In this document: one piece after another, positions 59,806 to 64,000 of the stretch | Layout of the letters: every line of letters starts with the position of its first letter | Numbering within the stretch: the first letter of the stretch is position 1 | Assembly (NCBI RefSeq): GCF_024753545.1 | Contig: NZ_JANTOO010000013.1 | Location: 62,001 to 126,000, forward strand | DNA: 64,000 nucleotides | Reading direction: 5' to 3' | Origin: Lysinibacillus pinottii | GTDB taxonomy: Bacteria; Bacillota; Bacilli; Bacillales_A; Planococcaceae | Made by a program: the position numbers and the translations under genes | The notes under the pieces: generated by a model | Seen by the model: only the letters and a program-made list of their open reading frames with translations | Databases searched by the model: none | What the model was told of the DNA's origin: nothing

Positions 59806-60177
59806 ATGCTAGATTTGCATCACATTTTTGCTGTGCAGAAGAGGGCGTTATTTTTTTTGCTTGCACTCTGCGCATTAGGCTGGGGATTCACTTCCTTTCA
59901 AACTGTATTTGCGGGCATCGCAGTCGGTGCATTCTTTGGTACGTATAATTTTTGGATTCTAGTTCGCCGTATGGAGAAGTTTGACAGGTCCATTAGTGAA
60001 GGGAAGAAAATAGGCTCACTTGGTACAGCACTTCGCTTTGGATCAGGTGTTGCGGCAGTCGCAATAGCCATTTCGTTGCCAAACTATTTTCACTTAATTA
60101 GCACGGTCATAGGGCTAATGATTCCGTACGTTTTTCTCTTTGTCGAGAGAATTGTGTCACATGTAAGGAACCGCTAA
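59806..60177 (+). CDS. atpI: ATP synthase subunit I
   Basis: A 123-residue membrane protein with about four hydrophobic segments, first in the atp operon. AtpI assists c-ring assembly and, in some Bacillus, magnesium supply. Sequence is poorly conserved, and the call rests on membrane topology and position before atpB. ATG 10 nt after AGGAG. Confidence 0.88.
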   Translation: MLDLHHIFAVQKRALFFLLALCALGWGFTSFQTVFAGIAVGAFFGTYNFWILVRRMEKFDRSISEGKKIGSLGTALRFGSGVAAVAIAISLPNYFHLISTVIGLMIPYVFLFVERIVSHVRNR

Positions 60178-60213
60178 TGTGCTTTAAATTAGAAAGAGAG
60201 GTGAAAAATAACA

Positions 60214-60924
60214 ATGAATCATGAAGCTCCGTTACTAGAAGTCGGTTTTTTAACATTTAATAAATCGACAGTTATGATGTTACTAGTTGCTGCAATTATC
60301 GTATTTTTAATTGCCTTTATTTCAACTAGAAGCCTAAAACTAAAACCAACTGGTATGCAAAACTTCATGGAATGGATTATGGACTTCGTTAAGAATATCA
60401 TCAAAAGCAACATGGACTGGAAAACTGGTGGTCGATTCCACATTCTCGGTATTACGTTAATTATGTTTATCGCAGTATCTAACTTATTAGGTCTTCCATT
60501 CTCGATCGTTTATGGTCATGAACTTTGGTGGAAATCACCAACGGCTGACCCAACTGTAACGATGACGTTAGCAACGATGATTTTAGTTTTATCGCATTTC
60601 TATGGTGTTAAAATGAAGGGTACAGGGCATTATGCTGGTACATTCTTTAAACCAATGTCTTTCATGTTCCCACTTAAATTAGTAGAGGAATTTGCAAATA
60701 CATTAACGTTAGGTTTACGTCTTTACGGTAACATTTACGCGGGTGAGATTTTACTTGGCTTATTAGCAGGTTTAGCATCATCAGGTGCTGTGGGATTCAT
60801 CGGGGCAATCGTTCCAATGATGGCATGGCAAGGTTTCTCAATTTTCATCGGCTTTATCCAAGCCTTTATCTTCACAATGTTAACAATGGTTTACATGGCT
60901 CATAAAGTGAGCGATGACCATTAA
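60214..60924 (+). CDS. atpB: ATP synthase subunit a
   Basis: Stator subunit forming the proton half-channels. About six membrane segments; the essential arginine is in TLGLRLYGNIYAGEIL. 236 aa. ATG after AGAGAGGTG. Confidence 0.96.
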   Translation: MNHEAPLLEVGFLTFNKSTVMMLLVAAIIVFLIAFISTRSLKLKPTGMQNFMEWIMDFVKNIIKSNMDWKTGGRFHILGITLIMFIAVSNLLGLPFSIVYGHELWWKSPTADPTVTMTLATMILVLSHFYGVKMKGTGHYAGTFFKPMSFMFPLKLVEEFANTLTLGLRLYGNIYAGEILLGLLAGLASSGAVGFIGAIVPMMAWQGFSIFIGFIQAFIFTMLTMVYMAHKVSDDH

Positions 60925-60987
60925 TATAAAGCATATATCATATGCTTGAACCACAAAAACAAACAATTCCAAGGAGGAAATTTTCAA

Positions 60988-61212
60988 ATGACAGGTTCAT
61001 TAGGTTTATTAGCAGCAGCAATCGCAATCGGTTTAGGTGCACTTGGTGCAGGTATCGGTAACGGTCTTATCGTATCAAAAACAGTAGAAGGTATCGCTCG
61101 TCAGCCAGAAGCTCGTGGCGTTCTTCAAACTACAATGTTCATCGGGGTTGCATTAGTTGAAGCCCTACCGATCATCGCAGTAGTAGTAGCATTCATCGTA
61201 ATGAATAAATAA
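60988..61212 (+). CDS. atpE: ATP synthase subunit c
   Basis: Proteolipid of the rotor ring, a two-helix hairpin of 74 residues. The glycine-rich first helix (GLGALGAGIGNG) and ion-binding E58 in VALVEALPII are visible; the polar loop ARQPEARG joins the helices. No Na+-type ligand set (Gln/Ser pattern) is evident, so protons are the likely ion. ATG at 60988 after AAGGAGGAA; the 14-codon upstream frame is discarded. Confidence 0.97.
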   Translation: MTGSLGLLAAAIAIGLGALGAGIGNGLIVSKTVEGIARQPEARGVLQTTMFIGVALVEALPIIAVVVAFIVMNK

Positions 61213-61239
61213 TTCAGTTGAACACTGGATTTTACTAGT

Positions 61240-61272
61240 GGCGAAGCAGGATTCTCCAGATGAAACTTCGCC
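61240..61272 (+). other. Hairpin in the atpE-atpF gap
   Basis: GGCGAAG (61240-61246) pairs with CTTCGCC (61266-61272). No T run follows, so it is not a terminator; it could stabilise the atpE end of the message. The gap between atpE and atpF is 173 nt, large for this operon. Confidence 0.55.
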
Positions 61273-61385
61273 CTTCATTTTGGAACGGATAAAAGCTATG
61301 TGTAAATATAGCTTTTTAAAATAGGTAGTTTTTTAATTCATTAAATTAAGTTGAAGTTAAAGCTCTTGAAGGGAGTGAAACAATC

Positions 61386-61907
61386 GTGTATTTAGATTAT
61401 CTTGTACTAGGTGCTGGCGCTAGTAAGTTCAATAACGGAGACATCATCGCAACATTAGCTATCTTTTTAGTATTAATGTTCTTACTTAAGAAAGTCGCTT
61501 GGGGTCCACTGATGGGCATCATGCAACAACGTGAAGAGTTAGTAGCGAGTGAAATCGAAGCAGCTGAAAAAGCGCGCAAAGAGTCGCACCAATTTTTAGA
61601 AGAACAAAAGAGCCTTCTTAAAGAAGCTCGTACGGAAGCACAATCGATTGTTGAAGGCGCTAAGAAGCAAGGCGAACTACAAAAAGATGAAATTCTTACT
61701 GCAGCTCGTAATGAAGCAAACCGCTTGAAAGAATCGGCTTTACGTGAAATTGAGTCTGAAAAAGAAAAAGCTATTGCAGCTGTACGTGATGAAGTCGTTT
61801 CATTATCTGTACTTGCAGCATCGAAAGTCCTTAGCAAAGAGATTTCTGAGGCAGACAACCGTGCTCTAATTGAAGAGACGATTGCGAAGGCAGGGGAAGC
61901 TCGATGA
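61386..61907 (+). CDS. atpF: ATP synthase subunit b
   Basis: Peripheral stalk subunit: one N-terminal membrane helix (about 20-38, IIATLAIFLVLMFLLKKVAW) and a long charged Ala/Glu/Lys coiled coil. 173 aa. GTG start after AAGGGAGTG. Overlaps atpH by 4 nt. Confidence 0.95.
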   Translation: MYLDYLVLGAGASKFNNGDIIATLAIFLVLMFLLKKVAWGPLMGIMQQREELVASEIEAAEKARKESHQFLEEQKSLLKEARTEAQSIVEGAKKQGELQKDEILTAARNEANRLKESALREIESEKEKAIAAVRDEVVSLSVLAASKVLSKEISEADNRALIEETIAKAGEAR

Positions 61908-62440
61908 GTAATTCAGCTGTAGCAAAACGTTACGCTCAAGCGCTTTTTGAATTAGCGCAACAAAAAAATATTCTTGCTGAGGTTGGAGCAGACTTAAACG
62001 AGCTAACAAAGATTGTTCAAGAATCTCCTGATTTTTTAACGCTTTTAAATGCTCCCAAGTTCTCTATCGAACGTAAGAAACAAATGGTAGCTGAAATCTT
62101 TGCAGGTGCAACTCCAGAGGTTTTACACACAGTTCAACTACTAGTTGAGAAAAAACGTGTAAACGAAGTGAAGCTTATTGCGAACGCATATGCTGAGCTT
62201 GCTGCAAAGGCACAAGGTACTGCAGATGCAACAGTATTCTCTACTCGTGCACTTTCTGCTGAAGAAAGCGCTAATATTTCTACAACATTTGCGAAGCTTG
62301 TAGGGAAACAATCATTAAACATTACAAACGAAATTGATCCATCACTTCTTGGTGGTATTCGTGTTCAAATCGGTAATCATATTTACGATAGCTCAGTAGC
62401 GAACAAACTTGAGCGCCTAAAACGTGAATTAATCGGTTAA
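61904..62440 (+). CDS. atpH: ATP synthase subunit delta
   Basis: Joins the b stalk to the top of F1. 178 aa, N-terminal helical bundle (SAVAKRYAQALFELAQQ) and the C-terminal signature IDPSLLGGIRVQIGNHIYDSS. ATG overlaps the atpF stop. Confidence 0.95.
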   Translation: MSNSAVAKRYAQALFELAQQKNILAEVGADLNELTKIVQESPDFLTLLNAPKFSIERKKQMVAEIFAGATPEVLHTVQLLVEKKRVNEVKLIANAYAELAAKAQGTADATVFSTRALSAEESANISTTFAKLVGKQSLNITNEIDPSLLGGIRVQIGNHIYDSSVANKLERLKRELIG

Positions 62441-62468
62441 TAATTAAGAAATGTGAGAGGTGACATAC

Positions 62469-63977
62469 ATGGGCATCAAGGCTGAAGAAATCAGCAGTCT
62501 GATTAAACAACAGATTGAGAATTATGAATCTGAACTTAAAGTAAGCGAAGTTGGTACAGTTATCCGTATTGGTGACGGTATCGCTCTTGCTCATGGCCTC
62601 GACAACGCCATGGCTGGAGAACTTCTTGAGTTCTCTAACGGTGTTATGGGTATGGCTCAAAACCTAGAAGAAGGTAACGTTGGTATCGTAATCTTAGGTC
62701 CATACACAGACATCAAAGAAGGCGATGAAGTTCGTCGTACAGGTCGTATCATGGAAGTACCAGTTGGTGAAGAACTAATTGGCCGTGTTGTAAACCCACT
62801 TGGTCAACCAGTGGATGGACAAGGTCCAATCAACACAACTAAATCTCGTCCAATCGAAAGTCCTGCTTTCGGTGTAATGGCTCGTAAATCAGTACACGAA
62901 CCATTACAAACAGGTATCAAAGCAATTGACGCTCTAGTACCAATTGGTCGTGGTCAACGTGAGTTAATCATCGGTGACCGTCAAGTAGGTAAAACATCAG
63001 TAGCAATCGATACAATCTTAAACCAAGATGGCGAAAATATGATTTGTATCTATGTTGCAATCGGTCAAAAAGAATCAACTGTACGTGGTGTAGTTGAAAC
63101 TTTACGTAAGCACGGTGCATTAGATTACACAATCGTAGTAACTGCTGCGGCTTCTCAACCAGCTCCATTACTATTCTTAGCACCATTTGCTGGTGTTTCT
63201 ATGGCAGAAGAATTCATGTTACAAGGTAAGCACGTATTAATCGTGTATGATGATCTTTCTAAACAAGCATCAGCTTACCGTGAACTTTCACTTCTTCTAC
63301 GCCGTCCTCCAGGTCGTGAAGCATACCCTGGTGACGTTTTCTACTTACACAGCCGCTTACTTGAACGTGCTGCGAAGTTAAATGAAACATATCAAAACGG
63401 TTCTATTACAGCTCTTCCATTCGTTGAGACACAAGCTGGGGATATCTCTGCATACATCCCAACTAACGTTATCTCAATTACGGATGGTCAAATATTCTTA
63501 CAATCTGACTTATTCAACTCAGGTGTACGTCCAGCGATTAACGCCGGTCTTTCTGTATCACGTGTAGGTGGATCAGCTCAAATTAAAGCGATGAAAAAAG
63601 TTGCGGGTACACTACGTCTTGACTTAGCTGCATTCCGTGAGCTTGAATCATTTGCTCAATTTGGTTCAGATTTAGATAAAATTACACTAGCTAAACTTGA
63701 GCGTGGTAAACGTACGGTTGAAGTTCTTAAACAAGACCTAAACAAACCACTTAAAGTTGAAAAGCAAGTAGCAATCCTTTATGCATTAACTAAAGGTCAC
63801 TTAGATGATATTCCAGTACAAGATATCGTTCGCTTTGAAAGTGAATTCTTAAGCTGGTTAGATTCAAACCACACAAACGTTTTAGATCATGTTCGTACTA
63901 CAAAAGAGCTTGCTCCTGATGCAGATTACGTAGCAGCTTTAACGGAGTTCAAAAAAACTTTCGCTAAATCAGAATAA
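62469..63977 (+). CDS. atpA: ATP synthase subunit alpha
   Basis: Regulatory nucleotide-binding subunit of F1. Walker A GDRQVGKTS, the VIYDDLSKQASAYRELSLLL region (short form VYDDLSKQA), RRPPGREAYPGDVFY and the arginine-finger stretch PAINAGLSVSRVGG are clear. ATG at 62469 after GAGAGGTGA; a GTG three codons earlier overlaps the site. Complete (502 aa); atpG should follow just outside the window. Confidence 0.97.
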   Translation: MGIKAEEISSLIKQQIENYESELKVSEVGTVIRIGDGIALAHGLDNAMAGELLEFSNGVMGMAQNLEEGNVGIVILGPYTDIKEGDEVRRTGRIMEVPVGEELIGRVVNPLGQPVDGQGPINTTKSRPIESPAFGVMARKSVHEPLQTGIKAIDALVPIGRGQRELIIGDRQVGKTSVAIDTILNQDGENMICIYVAIGQKESTVRGVVETLRKHGALDYTIVVTAAASQPAPLLFLAPFAGVSMAEEFMLQGKHVLIVYDDLSKQASAYRELSLLLRRPPGREAYPGDVFYLHSRLLERAAKLNETYQNGSITALPFVETQAGDISAYIPTNVISITDGQIFLQSDLFNSGVRPAINAGLSVSRVGGSAQIKAMKKVAGTLRLDLAAFRELESFAQFGSDLDKITLAKLERGKRTVEVLKQDLNKPLKVEKQVAILYALTKGHLDDIPVQDIVRFESEFLSWLDSNHTNVLDHVRTTKELAPDADYVAALTEFKKTFAKSE

Positions 63978-64000
63978 GTTCGAGCTAGTCACTTGATTAA

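Noticed and set aside
61397..61858. 153-codon minus-strand frame inside atpF
   Set aside because: Antisense shadow of the Ala/Glu/Lys coiled coil; low-complexity Ser/Ala/Phe product.

Overview
The window reads as a chromosomal segment of a low-GC, endospore-forming Firmicute, most likely Lysinibacillus or a close Bacillaceae/Planococcaceae relative. It is AT-rich, has strong AGGAGG-type ribosome binding sites and rho-independent terminators, and carries sporulation genes (spo0F, spoIIR). Its gene order matches the Bacillus subtilis blocks ywhD-pbpG-speB, ywiB-argS and ywjF(fadF)-rpoE-pyrG-ywjG-spo0F-fba-ywjH-murAB-glpX-rho-rpmE-tdk-prfA-prmC-spoIIR-ywlC-mntP-ywlE-rpiB-ywlG-glyA-upp-atp. I see no phage, IS element, CRISPR array, rRNA or tRNA. 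Nearly all genes lie on the + strand; pbpG and ywjG are the exceptions.

Layout. 1-7.3 kb: end of ywhD, a class A penicillin-binding protein, agmatinase, a two-gene unit (a small leader membrane protein plus a short YidC insertase) that looks like the MifM-YidC2 stalling circuit, then ywiB-argS. 7.4-11.1 kb: a MerR-controlled acyl-CoA synthetase/acyl-CoA dehydrogenase operon with a 19-bp-spacer promoter. 11.1-15.5 kb: a cobalamin riboswitch and terminator in front of btuF-btuC-btuD::cbiZ-cobalamin adenosyltransferase. 15.5-26.6 kb: a fatty-acid/branched-chain acyl-CoA degradation region (fadF, thiolase, hydroxyacyl-CoA dehydrogenase, two acyl-CoA dehydrogenases, a TetR/FadR regulator, B12-dependent IcmF mutase) with two copies of a FadR-type operator. 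26.7-36.9 kb: rpoE, pyrG with a G-start leader and attenuator, ywjG, spo0F with a sigma-H promoter, a four-copy 97-bp tandem repeat built on a terminator arm, and a gluconeogenic/cell-wall/rho block. 36.9-44.8 kb: a Fur-controlled siderophore locus headed by an AraC regulator fused in frame to a substrate-binding lipoprotein. 44.8-54.8 kb: rpmE to glyA, including a DnaA-box cluster upstream of ywlC. 55-59.3 kb: a c-di-GMP phosphodiesterase, upp and mnaA. 59.3-64 kb: the ATP synthase operon from atpI to atpA, with a long structured leader.

The genes form a coherent picture. B12 uptake, salvage and adenosylation feed the adenosylcobalamin-dependent IcmF, and acyl-CoA dehydrogenases plus the FadF iron-sulfur protein pass electrons toward respiration. 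Fba and GlpX provide gluconeogenesis, which suits an organism living on acids and amino acids rather than sugars. The items I consider most worth testing are the MifM-like leader of the yidC paralogue, the AraC/lipoprotein fusion with an internal lipobox and internal start site, the terminator-derived tandem repeat, the pyrG leader, and the DnaA-box cluster.
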